Source: Caprimulgus europaeus
Lineage: Eukaryota; Chordata; Aves; Caprimulgiformes; Caprimulgidae
Direction: 5' to 3'
Length of the DNA stretch: 64,000 nt
Assembly (NCBI GenBank): GCA_907165065.1
Contig: OU015543.1
Span: 11,595,406 to 11,659,405, forward strand
The first letter of the stretch is position 1; each line of letters starts with the position of its first letter. Shown here piece by piece: positions 12,401 to 25,673 of the stretch. A program made the position numbers and the translations under genes. Below the pieces are notes generated by a model. That model saw only the letters and a list, made by a program, of their open reading frames with translations. It was not told where the DNA came from and did not search any database.

Positions 12401-15317
12401 TCTTGCATAGCTGGCATGGCTTAACACTTGCTTCTTGAAAGGCTGTCACTCATTAATATTTAAATCTCTGTTCCATAGTAATTATTCCTCCCCTTCATAC
12501 AGGAGAACTTGTTAGTCTGGAAAACAAACGTGTCATGATGAGCTACCCTTGTGTAAATATATATATATAATTTTTTTTAATGAAATAAGCCCATAATTCA
12601 GACATGCATACATTGTGTTTATTTTTGAACATGGTTTTTTGTCAGGGAATGCACAACTCAACCTTACACTCAACAGGAAAATGTTTATCCAAAGAGTTAA
12701 TGCAGCTGAGTAATCCGGGACGCTCCTGCCAGTTCTCGGGTGGTGGGATTCCCGTAAACAGCTAGACACTTTGAATTTCTGGGGTTTACTTTATGTCATA
12801 CTCCAACCACTAAAACAACACACCACCGTGGAGTTCTTCCCTGTGAAACCAAAACATAGATTAAACCATGGAAACTTAAGCTGAGAGTATCATTTTTGGG
12901 GGACTTTCTGTTCATCATCACGTCCTCTTTGATTCGCTGTATCTTGAGGTAGGTGGTGAAGTGTCATTTACGTAGTATGGTGGTTTATTAAAACACTAGT
13001 AAAGCTGTCCCTGGTCTGTGCAATACCTATAGACATGGAGATGTAGAAGGTGTAATTGAAGATGTGAAAAATGAGACAGAATTGGTCTTGGGGCTAACAT
13101 TTGTGTGCATAAATTTCCTCCTGGTTCCTTTCACTGGAAATTTAATCTTGGGCTGGTTATTGCTTATCTCTCTGCTTCCAGTTTCACCTCTTCCCTCTGA
13201 AATACCCACTCTGGGCTGGTGGGATCACTGCTCTGACCCTACACAGTCATTTCAATGTCCATACAGATCAGCATTTTCCCCCCTCTTTTATCCCTCTGTA
13301 TCAATTATTAGCACTGCCAGAAAGTCACTTGATTTTACTGAAACCATGTTCATTTGTTGCAGGGTACACTTACATCTGCAATAAATGCTTTCTCTTATAT
13401 CTAATTTTCAAGTTGGCCTTAAAAGCTCAGTTCTGCCCAGTTAGTGCTGATCATGGACATGGACTTGTGACATGGAACTGTAGCAATAAGACTCTTGCAG
13501 ATTTTCTCTGGATGTTATGCAGCTCAAATACTCTTGGATAATTGCTCAATATTAATACCAGGCAGAGTTATTAGACTGAAATCACCAAGAAATAATAAGA
13601 ATAATATGCATCACATGTTAAGGACATTATGTAATCATTTTATTACACTGGCATGAGTCACTGTTCAAGTGCCCTGTATATCTTTCTGGGTGGATTAAGG
13701 ATACAAGCCACTGGATATCATGAAGGCTGCTACAATGGTCCATAATGTCTCTAAAATATACAATGTCTCTTGAAAACATCTCTGAAAAATAACCATTTGT
13801 CATAAGCAGTAAATAACTTGGTCACTGGGGAGGTCAACAGCTAAATGCTCACATCTAGCTTGTGGATTAATGACCTGCAAAATACCAGTTTAAAAATAGG
13901 CTCTTCTTCCACTTAAAGACATGTAATAATGAAGCATCTCCTACCGTTCCTCAGCCAAGCTTCAGACAGAAAAATGGGGCTCCCACTGGATGCACAGGGC
14001 TGAGTTAAGCAGTGATATAATGAACACTATGTAAATCAAGGGCTAGTGGCACCACATCCTGTTTCTTATGTTGTCAGGATGTGGCACACAGGACCAGAAA
14101 CGTCCAGGAGTCATTCTTGATGTCAGAAACAATTGTGAGTGAAGAGGTTGAGATGCGTGTGCTTGCTCATGATGTGTTTATGTTGGTCCAACATCCGATG
14201 ACAAGTCGTAAATGTCCCTACGGTGGACAAATTTCCATTGCAGAAGGGGATTATTTATTATGAGATTAAAAGGTATAGAATGGTGAAATGGAAGGCAGAA
14301 AACCAACCTGTCCTGTGCTGGGAGGATCGATGAGGTGACTTAGTCCTTCGTGTTTTGTGTTGTAATGTCCTTGTGTGTACGCCCACGACTAATGGACTGG
14401 GCTGGGCTGCTTAGAGTGATTTTTCAGAGAATTTGGTGTCTTCAAGTTTGCCAAGATGGTTTTGCAATATGGTAGGAAGCAGTGAATCTAAAAATAATAA
14501 TAATAATACTATTCTAGCTCTCCTTCTTCTGCATGTCTTTCTAATGAGGCTGGAAGCCATGAGTAAAGGGACCATTTCATGCCTCAAATAGGTAAAAGTG
14601 GAGGCAAACTGTGAGCAAAGCTCTAAAGAGATCTCCTTTAATATAAAGTGACTAAATGGTGAAGCATGTCCTGCCTTACATGGCCCTGCAGATATGTCTC
14701 TAACCCAACTGGCCTGATAGCTCTGGGAATCTTAAGACAATAAAACATGGCTCAAAGCCATTTAGTAGCTGTGAGCTGGTATCAGATATTTTGAACTCAT
14801 GATCATCTGTAGAAACAAGAGTTCCTGCATGTTGACTATCCAGAACCACAGCATTTTCTTCAAATGGAGCAATTGAGATTGTCCTTCTACAAGGTGGTTT
14901 TCTCCTTTTTTATTTTCTTTTTCCCTTGCATTCCTATTTCCTTCAAAACAAGAAAAAAAAAATATTAAGGTGGGGAACTGTCTAGCAGACCAAGTTCTGC
15001 TACTTTCTTATCCTGCATAGTACAGGACAGATGTTCTGTTTTTCAGTCTGCAAAGAACAAAGCTTCCTCATGACTTCTTTATTTTAAACAGGAGAGGCCA
15101 CCCACAGCTCCAAACATGCCTGCTGAGAGGAAAAATAAATGCCCAAGCTCCTCACCAGACACATGTGCGTGGAACATATCTGTGAGGAGGAACTGCTTGG
15201 AAATAAACATTCCTGTCCCTCATAGATTTTTCTGTCAGATGGATCTGGGGGCATCAGAACCCATGGGCAGTGGGGAATGGGATGGAGAGTGTGCCAGGAT
15301 GGTAGGTAACCATAAAT
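9401..15317. other. Gene-free AT-rich interval
   Basis: No gene, RNA gene or interspersed repeat recognised. It holds short A-rich low-complexity patches (9880-9903; 12058-12115, an A/C-rich tract), a TA run at 12558-12570 and an AAT run at 14490-14506. One sub-block at 10985-11225 is listed separately. Frames such as 12192-12449 (minus) and 13064-13384 (plus) have no recognisable domain. Confidence 0.6.
10985..11225. promoter_or_regulatory. Possible conserved non-coding block
   Basis: An AT-rich block with ordered motif content: GTGTTTACAC (forkhead-like), CTAATGTTTTATTTTTATCC, GAATTAAAAATAGAAG (MEF2-like) and TTCATTACAGC. It has little low-complexity sequence despite its AT content. This is a weak, motif-based suggestion. 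Confidence 0.18.
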
Positions 15318-15614
15318 CTGGAGATAAAGTTTTTAGCAAGGACTCCAGTGATAGGACAAGAGGTAATGGCTTTAAACTAAAAGAGAGTAGATTTAGACTG
15401 GATATAAGGAAGAAATTTTTTACCATTAGGTTGTTGAAACACTAACCCAGGTTGCCCAGAGAGGTGGTAGAAGTCCCATCCCTGGAAACATTCAAGATCA
15501 GGTTGGACAAGGCTCTGAGCAACTTGATCTGCTTGAAGATGTCCCTGCTCACTACAGGGGGTTGGACTAGGTGACCTTGAAAGGTCCCTTCCTACCCAAA
15601 CCATTTATGATTCG
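15318..15614 (+). mobile_element. CR1 LINE, 3' end fragment
   Basis: A CR1 tail beginning around GATAAAGTTTTTAGCAAGG. Its translation reads [33 protein letters not shown], split here as [13 protein letters not shown] and [14 protein letters not shown]. An in-frame stop sits where the family usually has HW, and the rest ([17 protein letters not shown]) continues in the same frame. The 3' part has GGGGGTTGGACTAGGTGACC and AAAGGTCCCTTCCTACCC, and the tail is TTTATGATTCG. It is 5'-truncated and inactive. The wording of the 3' end differs from the copies at 25.4 and 48.1 kb, so it belongs to a different CR1 subfamily. Confidence 0.93.
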
Positions 15615-17339
15615 AAATTACCTCTGCCCAAGCAGAAGCAAGGGACCAGCCAGACAGACCTGTAGAGATGTTGAAGAAGGTAATTTGGGAAGCTTTCAAC
15701 ATGGGGATGCCAGCTCTTTTGCTTCACAGGAAGGCAAAAGTAAGCACTGCTTTAGTGACTTGTGGCCATAATATCCAGTGAAGGTCCCACTAGCATTCTG
15801 AACCAGCAACAGAAAAGGGTGGTTGGACCTTCTGCAGGGATCAGAGCGTTTGGCTTGTCATGGTTACCTTCTTCAGTGTGGTTATGGGGTTGACACAGGC
15901 ATCATGGGGAGGTGTAAGCAAGTGGTGCCCTAGCACCACTCAGTGCCATTGCCAGCATGGGAGGTGTCTCCTCTCCCAGACCCATGGAAACCACCCATCC
16001 ATGAAACAGAAGAAGGAATGAAAATGAAACTAGGAGCCAAATGTTTATTATTTCCACCCAGTTGGCTCTTTTTTGATTGTCCCCATCTCAGCTAGGGCAG
16101 AGGAAATCCACGAGCTCTGCGTGTCTGTAATTCCATTTGATGTTTTGAGGTTAATTGCCACTAGGAGTGGTGTGGGGAGGGGGTTATTTTATATAATTGT
16201 TTTAAAACATGTGGAATACATGAGGTGGATGTTGGATTTGGAGGTTTCTCATGTCTGTTCATGGAGAGCACCTTCCTAATACAGCAAAAACCAAGAATCA
16301 GAGTGGGCTGCCTCCAAGGATGGCGTTGGCTTCACAAGTCAACTGAAATATGAGAATCATGTTCAAAATTGTGAAACATTCTCATTTTTTTTAAAAAAAA
16401 GCTGTGTTTTTATGCCTTTCTTCTCTATACAGACTAAAAAATTGCTTTTAATGGGAAGTTGAGACCCACCTACAAAATGTCATTAAACTTGGGATGATGT
16501 CAATGGAGCTGGCAGCGCAGATATCTCATTGCTGCCTCTCCCATCACATATTTTCTTTCAGTAAATGTTTAACCAGGGGTAAAATTTGTATCTGAGATTT
16601 GAGAGCAAAATTGCAACACTTCTGTATTAGCCTGACTGCCATCAGGAATGACTCAAAAACCTCAGTGCTTTTCCTTATTAGTTGTGTGCTTTTCTCTGGG
16701 TGATACTTGTAGTGATTTTAATCTATACATTAAGGTTTCCTCTAATCAAAGGCCAGATCCTGTGCTGGGTTAAACTGGTGTAGATCTGAAGAGGGCAGTG
16801 GAGCAATGGCAAAGCAGATCAGCTGCAGATAGACCTGGAAACCCTGCAATGGTGTGATTTTTACATTGAACCAGGGTACGTTTTGCATTGCAACAGGTTA
16901 AGAGCAATGGGCAAAGGAAGACAATGAGTGTGAGCTCTGCTTAATTAATCTGGTGAGTAATAGGCGTGAAACTAAACCTTGGAGAAGGGATGGAACAAGT
17001 TCCCAGAGGAGTCAGTGGGTGCATTGAGCTGAGACACCAGCAAGCACAGGAACGTTCAGCTCTGCCGCCGCTGCCAGCATCCAGACTGTTTGTTTTTCCT
17101 TTCATTCCTCTTTCTTTATATCCCAGGAGAAGCAAGCGCTGTATTTCAGCTCCTCATCCCTATCATGAGCTACTGTGTCGTTAACTGGCAGCCTGATAGC
17201 ACCTTAGAGCCAGAGATCCATAGGTTGTTCCTTGTTTTCAAAAAGCTCTTTTTATTTTTACCCTTCCTGGTAATAACTAATAGAAATGCAGCTAATGTTA
17301 GTTAAAAAAAAAAATTAAAAATTTTTTAAAAAATATTAT

Positions 17340-17530
17340 TGATTAAGGGTCATGTCTTGATAGATTTAATAAGTTACAATTAAAGCTGCATGAAAGTGTG
17401 GGAGGGTGAAGGTAAATGAAATGTGGCACTCGGAGGTCTGTGAATGAGGTCTGGATTATTCATACTCACATGAGGCTGTAAGCCAGTGTTCAAATTCACA
17501 TTTCAGGTTCGAACTAATGAAAACCTTAAT
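17340..17530. promoter_or_regulatory. Possible conserved non-coding block
   Basis: It starts with TTGATTAAGGGTCATG, followed by GATAGATTTAATAAG, CAATTAAAGCTGCATG, GGATTATTCATACTC and GGTTCGAACTAATG. Several homeodomain, nuclear-receptor half-site (GGGTCA) and palindromic (TTCGAA) motifs lie within 190 bases without simple-repeat character. Motif evidence only. Confidence 0.22.
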
Positions 17531-18824
17531 GCAAACCTGGAGCTGAAGTAGCTTAGTTTCATCAAAACCAGATTTTGGGTGCATGTTTTCCATCGTGAGT
17601 TAGACAAAATTCACGTGAAGCCTTGTCCAGCCTGGTTTGAATGTGAACCCCAGCGAGTGGTTTCTGAGTCAGGCTGGGGATGTTGTGTGTTAGAGGGGAA
17701 AAAAACAAACCATAGCTGCAATACAAATAGAGAAAAAAAAATATTAACGTGCAGGGAAGTTGTTTCATGCATTTCTATAACAACACTTCACTGAGAATGC
17801 AGGGAAGAAGTTAAAAAAAAAATCCATTTGGATTTTGGGTACGTTTCTGCAAGTTCCTGTTTACAGAATGGTTCCTAAAATCCTGCTCCCTTTAGCGTGG
17901 AAAATATTCATATAGGAAATAATTTTATTTGTTTTCATTTTATTTATTTGTTTATGTTCTGCTAACCACATGTTTAAACTCTTTGAGATGCTTGAAAAAA
18001 AACCAGGATGTTTCTTTCTCCAGAGTTGCTCCTATTAATACATTTTCTTTCTCAGATGATGTCAGAATCATCTGTTTATGGTGTAATGGATTTTGCTGCA
18101 GCCAACTGGTAAACATTAAAATGCAGGTTTAAATTATGTCCATTTTTTTTTTTCAGCTAATATTACTTCAAAAGAATTGGAAGTGAGTCTCCTCAGAAAC
18201 GTTTTGGGTTGTTATTTTTATTTTTTCTTTGTCTTGGAGGTGGTAGTGATAGCCTTGTTTGAGGCTCTCCCAGTGGCAATTAGGTCTAAATCTTTTTTAA
18301 TAGAAATTGAATATGTGAGAAGTTTTGCAGAATGATACTGTTGGGTTTCTGAAGGTACAAGGACTAAGGAAAAAAATCCCTTTTGGAAAAAAATGCTACA
18401 AAATATATAGATTGCAAAGAAAAAAAGAAACAACAAGAAAGAGGTTGATAAACTTTGCAAAAAAATCAGCATATGGAAATACAGTTTTATTTTTGGAACC
18501 TACATCCAGCTTCATTTCATTTGAGAGTTATTCACAGATCCCATTGCTGAAACCACTCTGGCTTTGAGAAACACGAGGCCATTGGGGTGACCTCTCCTTC
18601 AGGGCACGTTGGATGCTCTGCTGCTGGGGGTGAGGGTGGTGAGGAGACACTTCTGTGCACCCATGATGGTGGAGGAGCACGGGGAGACCACCGGCCTCGC
18701 CTAAACCCCAGATAAAAATAAGTCAATTTACACTTGAATGCACTTATTACAACTTCTCAAGTCATGTAATTTTAGAAGTGCCTTGGGTCCAAAAATATGA
18801 CAATGCATTAAGCACAAAATCAAA

Positions 18825-19060
18825 CTGTGGAGGTTCATTTTATTTCCATTAAATTCCACCGTGAATATTGCAGAAGCTTTGGTTTTATTATTGCTAATTC
18901 CAAGCATAATAAATACGCTTCAGGTTCGAAGCTGATTTATTATCATTTTAAACAGTCTGATATTTGCAGCTTTTCACAAATTTCTGAAATAATGTCTATT
19001 TCCATTTTCAGCCTTTATTTTCATTTCGCTTGAGAGACACCATCGGTATAAAAATCAGGT
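18825..19060. promoter_or_regulatory. Candidate conserved non-coding element
   Basis: Strongly AT-rich but not low-complexity, with ATTAAATTCC, GCTAATTCC, GCATAATAAATACG, TTTATTATC and AATAATGTC, plus the palindrome TTCGAA. Five CpGs remain (CCGTG, ACGCT, TTCGAA, TTCGCT, ATCGG), which is more than the surrounding AT-rich DNA. This combination is typical of deeply conserved enhancers; not verified. Confidence 0.28.
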
Positions 19061-22000
19061 ATTTAAAATATAATAATTACTTTCCCTGTATCATTAGGTA
19101 GATCTTAACTTACTCAAACTGAAGGAATATGGGAAAGATTTGTTTTTTCTTGTCACATTGTCAATTTGAAGGGTTTTGGGATTTTTTGGGTTTTTTTTTT
19201 TTTTAGTTTTGGGTTGTTTTTTTTTATTTTCAAAGGCAGTTAAAAACCATTGAACAGAACCACTGAGGTTTTTTCAGGTTTCAGAACTTTTTCCTTCTTA
19301 TTGTTTAGACTTTTTTTGCAGGTTCAGATAATGAAACTAGGTGTTTTTTTCACAATCACTTACACTTTTTGTTTGTAGTTTGTACAAATCTCATACATTT
19401 TTTTTTCTGTTAATAATTATTGCTGTTACCAAATTAGAAATGGTATCAATGTCCAACCAAAATTAATGCAATTTTTTTAAATCTGTCTTTATGTTATCAA
19501 TCATACCAAAATTAAATGGTCATTTTAGATTTTATACCAACTTCTTTGATGTGAGGCCATTTTCTGTGCAAATAAGAAATCCCAATCCTAACACTACATA
19601 AAGGACTCCCTCTTTTTTTGTTGCTCTGGGGGTAGAAAAACATTAGATATTTACCAAAGGCATGTTCACCCAAGGGCTACTAAAGAAGAGAAATTCCCAC
19701 AAGTCCATTTAGAAAATGTACTGGCTTTTCTTTTCATCAAGTTAGTCATAATGAAGTGAAATCTGAACTTAATGGCTTGGCCCAGAAAATCCCCAACATG
19801 GCTCACAAAACTCAAGCTAACACCCAGACAAGTTTTGCTAGCAGGTTACTGAAAGACTCTTTGCTATTTTACACTAATCAGTTCAGTCTGAAAATAAACA
19901 AAAGGTTGATCAATCAAGAATGGTCCCCAAACCTCTGACCTTCTGGTCTGGAGAAATGCGTCAATAAAGCGGTGCTCAAACCCTTTGCCCGGCTCTCCTG
20001 AGGTTGATGTTGCTGCACTTGCAGAAGGGGATCAGCTGCTCTTGCTCTCAGCATCTGTGGCACTGATTTATTTTTTTAATTGTTTTTTTAATGAATATAA
20101 ATATTTTAGTCACGTAGCTTGTGTATGATCTCACCCTGACACCGTTCCTCTGCTCTGAAATGCAGTAAGGACCATGAACTTCCCCGAGTCTCAGCGTTTC
20201 AGGAGGAGCCTGACAGCCAAAGGATTAATGGAGCAAAAGGAGATAATACAGGAACCTGCAGCTTTTAGTCCCTGAGTGATACCAGGGGCCAGTTGGAGTT
20301 TAAAGAAAGGAGAAAATGTTAAATCTTCAGGGGCAATTAATGATGTCATTTACTGAGAGACTCTGATTGCAGCTTGCACTGGTTTCCATTCCTGCCTATT
20401 TGTCTTTGACTTCATGGTGTTGGTGATTTGCCTGTTGCTCAGATGTTTATGGAGATACAAAGGGTGATGTTTCTGCATTGGGCTGGGGCAGGATTGTGGA
20501 GTCCAGGGCAGCTGGTTTTCTCCAAAATTATGGGACTGTCTCCTAGAAACTCCAATCCTGAATTTTATCAGTCATGAAGGACTGGGATGAGCTGGGGCAG
20601 GAATTAAATCTTCTTCTTGGTAACAACTATTAAAAATGGAATATAAATCCCTCAGAGGGCAGCAACAGGAGAGCGATGTGGGCATTTCCCTTCAGCATTA
20701 AAAGCACTTAGCATTAGATTAGAGTCCTGCCCTAAATAATTTCTGCCCCTGATTTATTTCTTCTAACAGTTATGGGCTATGGGAAAACAATCCTCCTGCA
20801 AATTCCCATGTCCATCTCTCTTCAGCTTACTTTGGAAATGCAGATCTGGATTGTCCTCTCTCTTCCAGCTCTAGGACTCATGGAGCTTTTTACTGAAATC
20901 TGTGTATTGATTTCAAACCTTTTCTTTCTCACACCTTATTTGTCCAGAGTGGTTGGATAGATGATTTACTCTGGTGCTAAGCTAAGAAGAAGTTTTAAAA
21001 GTTACTGTGTTAATACAGAAAATTTAATTATTCTATTTCCAAGAACACAGACATAAATTTCTCTTCCTCATTGCCATATTGGAGAGCATCATGCCTTTTA
21101 TATTTTTCTTTGGAGAGCTGCAGCATTTCATAAGATGATTCTTTATGATGTTGTCTGCTTAGATTTTTTTTTTTTTTTAATCACAGATTTTACTATTAGC
21201 AGTTAAAGCTTCCTAGATTGCCTTTTGCCTCTCTGAAAATTTAGCAACATAGCACACTGGGATAAGTGATGGTGCCTCAGTCAAAGGAGGCATCAGAGCT
21301 GTGAAGAAACGTGAGGAGAGTCACAAGTCTGCAGTTAAACACACAGAAATGTACATAGGGAGTTTTTAACACCAGAAATAAGGATAAGATATTCTTCAGG
21401 ACATAAATGTGAATAATTATTTCTGACCTTTTAATTTTTTCATGGTTTTTTTTAAGTTTAAATTCAATTGTCTCCTACTAGATCAAATCCAAGTGCAGTG
21501 CTTTGCATCCCAAGGACTACCCAGAGGCACGCAGTATAAAATGGTGTAGAGGTGCTTTGAAAGTTTGTCCTACATCTCTTTGGTCAAGGAGTCACTGGTC
21601 ACAATGTCTACTGGAATTGGAGCAAGTGCCTTCAAGAAGGCAAGGAGGGATGATCAAACTTCAGGGTAATGCTCCAACTTGGCACAAAAATTTGACCAAA
21701 CTGATTCTTAAAGAGTAGAACAGGAGGGGAAATAAATACCTTTTCAGAAGTGTGTCCTCTAAACTGGCATCATGATACTGGTTACTGATTAGCTTCTCTG
21801 CAGGGCAGAGTGAAGGCTGAGTGTTTTATATTTCTATCTCTTAGTGTATTTTGAGTTTTTGCAGATTTGCTTTGATTCTGAGTTTCCTCTCTGTGTGTGT
21901 GTCGTATTTTCACCATTCAGTTACTCGTAGGGGTTCTCCAGCTTATTGTAGTTTTCTGTGGGGAGACCTGTGGACATGCTCCACTGCTGGGACTGCCCAT

Positions 22001-22848
22001 CAGCACCAACATCACCTGGACTTCACCTTCCCAGTGCCCTGTATGCCCGTGCATACACAGATGCCCGTGTGCTCATGTATGAGGTGGGAGGCAAGGTAGG
22101 ATTTTGGCTTTTAGAGTGTCTGAGCTGTCATTTGCATTTGTGAAACACAATTTCTGTTGGACTCCACCCCTTCTCCCTCCAAACCAGATGAAATATTTAT
22201 TGGGTTGGAGTGTAAGGGCTCAGTGTTTCGTCTGTAGAGGAACAGGGGAGTCCTGGTTCTGACCAGAAATTTCTAAGGCTTCTTTGTGGCTATTAAACGT
22301 TGGAGGAAAAACCACAAATTACCATTGCAGTGGGGCTGGGCCCTGTGTCCTGGCTCCAGTGCTTCCCCATTCCCTTCCCCCTCTCCTCCCGTTTTTAAAG
22401 TGCACTGCATCTGTGTCAATAAGTACCCCACGTCTATGGCAAGGTAATATTTAATGTGCACACAGCGTGTGTGCAAAATTAACCACTGACTGGGTGGGGG
22501 AGTGAGGGAAGAGCAGAGTTGTAATTACACACAGAATTAAGTTATTACTGTGATTAAGATATTTCTTTAATATGTAGTTGAGGAACCTCCTTTCCCCCTA
22601 AACTGGTCACAATTCATCCCCTGTATGTCATTTTCTGGCTACTCCTAGATTTTGTTATTTTTTTTTCCCTTGCCACACCTAATTCCTGCATTACCTGGGG
22701 TAGTCTCACCTCGCTCTGCCCATGGGTAAAGTGCTTCTGCCCCAGGGTGGCTGTGGCCCAGCTGGAGGGCCACCTCCCCACATTGCCCTAGGGACACCAG
22801 TTCCTTCCTTATCACTTTGACCAGGTTTCTGGAGTCTTGGAAAAATGG

Positions 22849-23511
22849 AATCATAGACTGATTTTTGGTTGGAAAGCATTGAGTTCAACTGTTAACCTAA
22901 CATGGCCAAGTCCACCACTGAACCATGTCCCTAAGCACCACATCTGCATGTCTTTTAAATAGCTCCAGGGAAGGTGACTCCACCACTTCCCTGGGCAGCC
23001 TGTTCCAATGCTTGATAACCTTTTGGTGAATAAATTTTTCCTCATATCCAATCTAAACCTCACCTGGTGCAACTTGAGGTTGTTTCCTCTTCTCCTCTCC
23101 TTAGAAGAGACTAAAACCTGCCTTGCTACAACTTCCTTTCAGGTAGCTGTAGAGAATGAGGTCTCCCCTCAGCCTCCTTTTCTCTAGGCTTCACAACCCC
23201 AGTTCTCTCACAAGACTTGTTTTATTGCTCTCCTTTGGATACGCTCCAGCACCTCCATGTCCTTCTTGTAGTCAGGGGCCCAAAACTGAACCCAGCACTC
23301 GAGGTGCAACCTCACCAGTGCTGAGAACAGGGAGATGATCACTTCCCTAGTCCTACTGGCCATGCTATTTCTGATACAAGCCAGGATGCCTTTGGCTTTC
23401 TTGGGCATACTTCTCCACCTGGGCATACTGCTGGCTCATATTCAGCTGGCTATCAACCAACACATCCAGGTTCTTTTCCTGGAGGAAGCACTGAGCTCTT
23501 CCATCTATCCA
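22849..23511 (-). mobile_element. CR1 LINE, 3' portion, about 660 bp, minus strand
   Basis: Read on the minus strand this is a CR1 ORF2 C-terminus and tail. Pieces seen are [58 protein letters not shown] and [14 protein letters not shown]. They lie in different frames, so the copy has several frameshifts, one of them between NMSQQ and SMASR. The plus-strand end at 22849 reads TCATAGACTG, the complement of the CR1 tail. It is the longest CR1 copy in the window. Its 3' region (CCACTTCCCTGGGCAGCCTG on the plus strand) marks yet another subfamily than the 15.3 and 25.4 kb copies. The 5' truncation point near 23511 is approximate. Confidence 0.93.
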
Positions 23512-25355
23512 TCCCCATGTCTTATCTTCATAACCTTCCCATGAGATTAATTTGGAGGTGGTTTTATGAAATTGATTAGTCCATAGGCTGAGCTGAGCAT
23601 CCATAAGGTGTACCATAGCATGATAGAAAAAGGATGAAAACAGGGAAATTCTGGCATATTCAATGCTGATCTGTGTTGGGAATGGGAAAGTGAGGAAAAC
23701 AGATGTGAGTCATTATTTTGGTGGGATGGGAAAGAAGACTCCATCCACTCAACATTTCCAAGGAGAGTAGCAAGGATGGCAGAACAGGAGTTTAAAGATT
23801 CCCGTTCAAAATAAAGCTTTAGCTGAGCAGCCTTCCCCTCCCTGTCAGCACATACTTGAGCTGCAATACTGTAAATAATGTGAATTTTTGGGATGATTGT
23901 TAGAACCACTCAAAGCTTTAGAATGTGAACTATTGTGCTCCCACAAGCATGCATTTCATCCTGTTACAGATGGCCCTATTTTACGCTTCTTTCCAAGATA
24001 TTTTGTAAAGTAAAAATGTTAAAATACGTGATTAATTGACAAAGATTTGCTAATATTTCCAGTAAAATTTTCAACAAACATTGCTTAAAAAAAGTCAATT
24101 GTTTATAGAATAAAAGAGTATTTCAACAATATATCATCACATTCAGAAAAATTATTTTCAGGAAAATGTCTTTTTTTTTAATGAAAATATTTTTCTTAGA
24201 AACAACATTGGTCAGCTGTATTAATGATATTGGGAGAGTTCGAAGTGACAATGAGCAAACCATGAAAAATGGACAGAAAACAAACACAGAATCACTCCAG
24301 TCCTGGACTGCTTTTTAGTTATATTGGAGACTTTCCAGGGCTTCCATTTTTCCACCAGTATTTAATGAGCTCTCTGTTTGCATTTATATTTTCCTGATCT
24401 TTCAATCTGCAGAAATGGCTGCTTCTGGCAGGACTCTCTTAGCATCACTCCCTTCATCCCCTCTTTTGAGCTTGTGTGCTTCTTTTTTCCTGAGGTGGTA
24501 AGGAAGGAAACACCCTGATATGAACGTGTAAAGGGTAAATATGAAAAAAAAAAAAGAAAGTTTGGAAATCAGGAGTTTCAGAGACTGTGTGAGACTCCAT
24601 CAGTGGATTTAGCTTGTACACGCGCTCACTGGAAAAAGTCCCTGCCCCAGAGAGTTTATGCCAATTAAAATTAAAAAATGACATCAGTGAAATTAACCTA
24701 AATTTTACTTGACCTGGAATTTAGGTCAGTTTAGATCATCGTCTTACCAGGGCTGTCTAAGACTCAAAACCACGCCGAGAGCTATAGAAACAGAAACGTC
24801 CTTCAGAGAAGAGGTGGTTCCTACAAAGCCAGCATAGATGCAGCTACAGGACCATATGGGAGATGATCACCAGTGTTTGTCTTGCTACCTATGCACATGC
24901 TGACATGAGAAACCATCCCAAGCCTGGTTGAAGAGTGCACAGTTGGTACCTGAGGGCACCAGCAGCTGAATGGTAGCTCAGCAAATGGATGTGGTGGACA
25001 AGGCAGTTGTATCTTGTTCTGGGAGAGCTGGGTCCCAGGCTGGCAGTGTTGGTCTGAGTGTGTTTGGTGGAGAAGACAAAGCCCCATCAGGTCTGTTAGC
25101 ACAAACATGGATCCTTGGCACCATACCCCAATGCGTGGCTGGGACTTTAGGTGGCTCCTAAGCCTACTGAAGCTTCCTGTCTTTGACCTACAGTGCTGCA
25201 GTATCTGGAAAGGTAAAGGATGCTATGTCTTCTGTGTGCCAATCCAGTCTGAGTTCAGTGACAAAGCTCCTACAGGCTGGACACTCTTGGTACTCTTGTA
25301 CCACGGCCTTTGTGGTATTCTCCTTGCAACTTTTCTTGTAGCAATTTTCTTGTAG
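23512..25355. other. Gene-free interval between two CR1 copies
   Basis: AT-rich up to about 24700, then more balanced DNA. Nothing recognised. A run of 12 A is near 24545. The frames at 23547-23909 (minus, 120 codons) and 25014-25355 (plus, 113 codons) have no known domain and no splice context. Confidence 0.55.
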
Positions 25356-25673
25356 GGGAAGAGGTGGGGCAGGCACTGATCTCTTCTCTCTGGTGATCAA
25401 TGATAAGAGCAGAGGCCATGGCAGGAAGATGTGGCAGGGGAGGGGGAGGTTGGCCATGAGGAAAAGGTTCTTGAGGCAGAGGGTGGTGGAGCACTGGCAC
25501 AGGCTCCCCAGGGAGGTGCTGATGGCCCCAAGCCTGACAAGATTCCAGCAGCATTTGGCCACGGCCCTCAGGGACATGGTGTGAATGTTGGGACTGTCCT
25601 GTGCAGGGACAGGAGTTGGACTCTATGATCCTTGCAGGTCCTTTCCAACTCAGAACATTCAATGATTCTATGA
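25356..25673 (+). mobile_element. CR1 LINE, 3' end fragment (same subfamily as 48.1 kb copy)
   Basis: It begins near GGGCAGGCACTGATCTCTTC, a typical internal CR1 position. Translation gives RKRFLRQRVVEHWHRLPREV and MAPSLTRFQQHLATALRDMV, the last part of CR1 ORF2. It ends with GTTGGACTCTATGATCC, TCCTTTCCAACTCAG and the tail AATGATTCTATGA. The last 214 bases align without gaps to 48163-48376 with 14 differences by my count (about 93 percent identity). It is 5'-truncated and inactive. Confidence 0.94.

Larger units (their letters stand above)
15615..22848. other. Gene-free AT-rich interval
   Basis: No gene recognised. Low-complexity tracts include an A/T block at 17304-17338, T-rich and T/G-rich stretches at 19159-19232, and a T run near 21166-21178. 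Possible regulatory sub-blocks at 17340-17530 and 18825-19060 are listed separately. Short frames (for example 16966-17305 plus, 18218-18472 minus, 21851-22143 plus) carry no domain I recognise. Confidence 0.6.

Noticed and set aside
25188-25662. Minus-strand frames of 129 and 130 codons
   Set aside because: They are antisense shadows of the CR1 fragment at 25356-25673.
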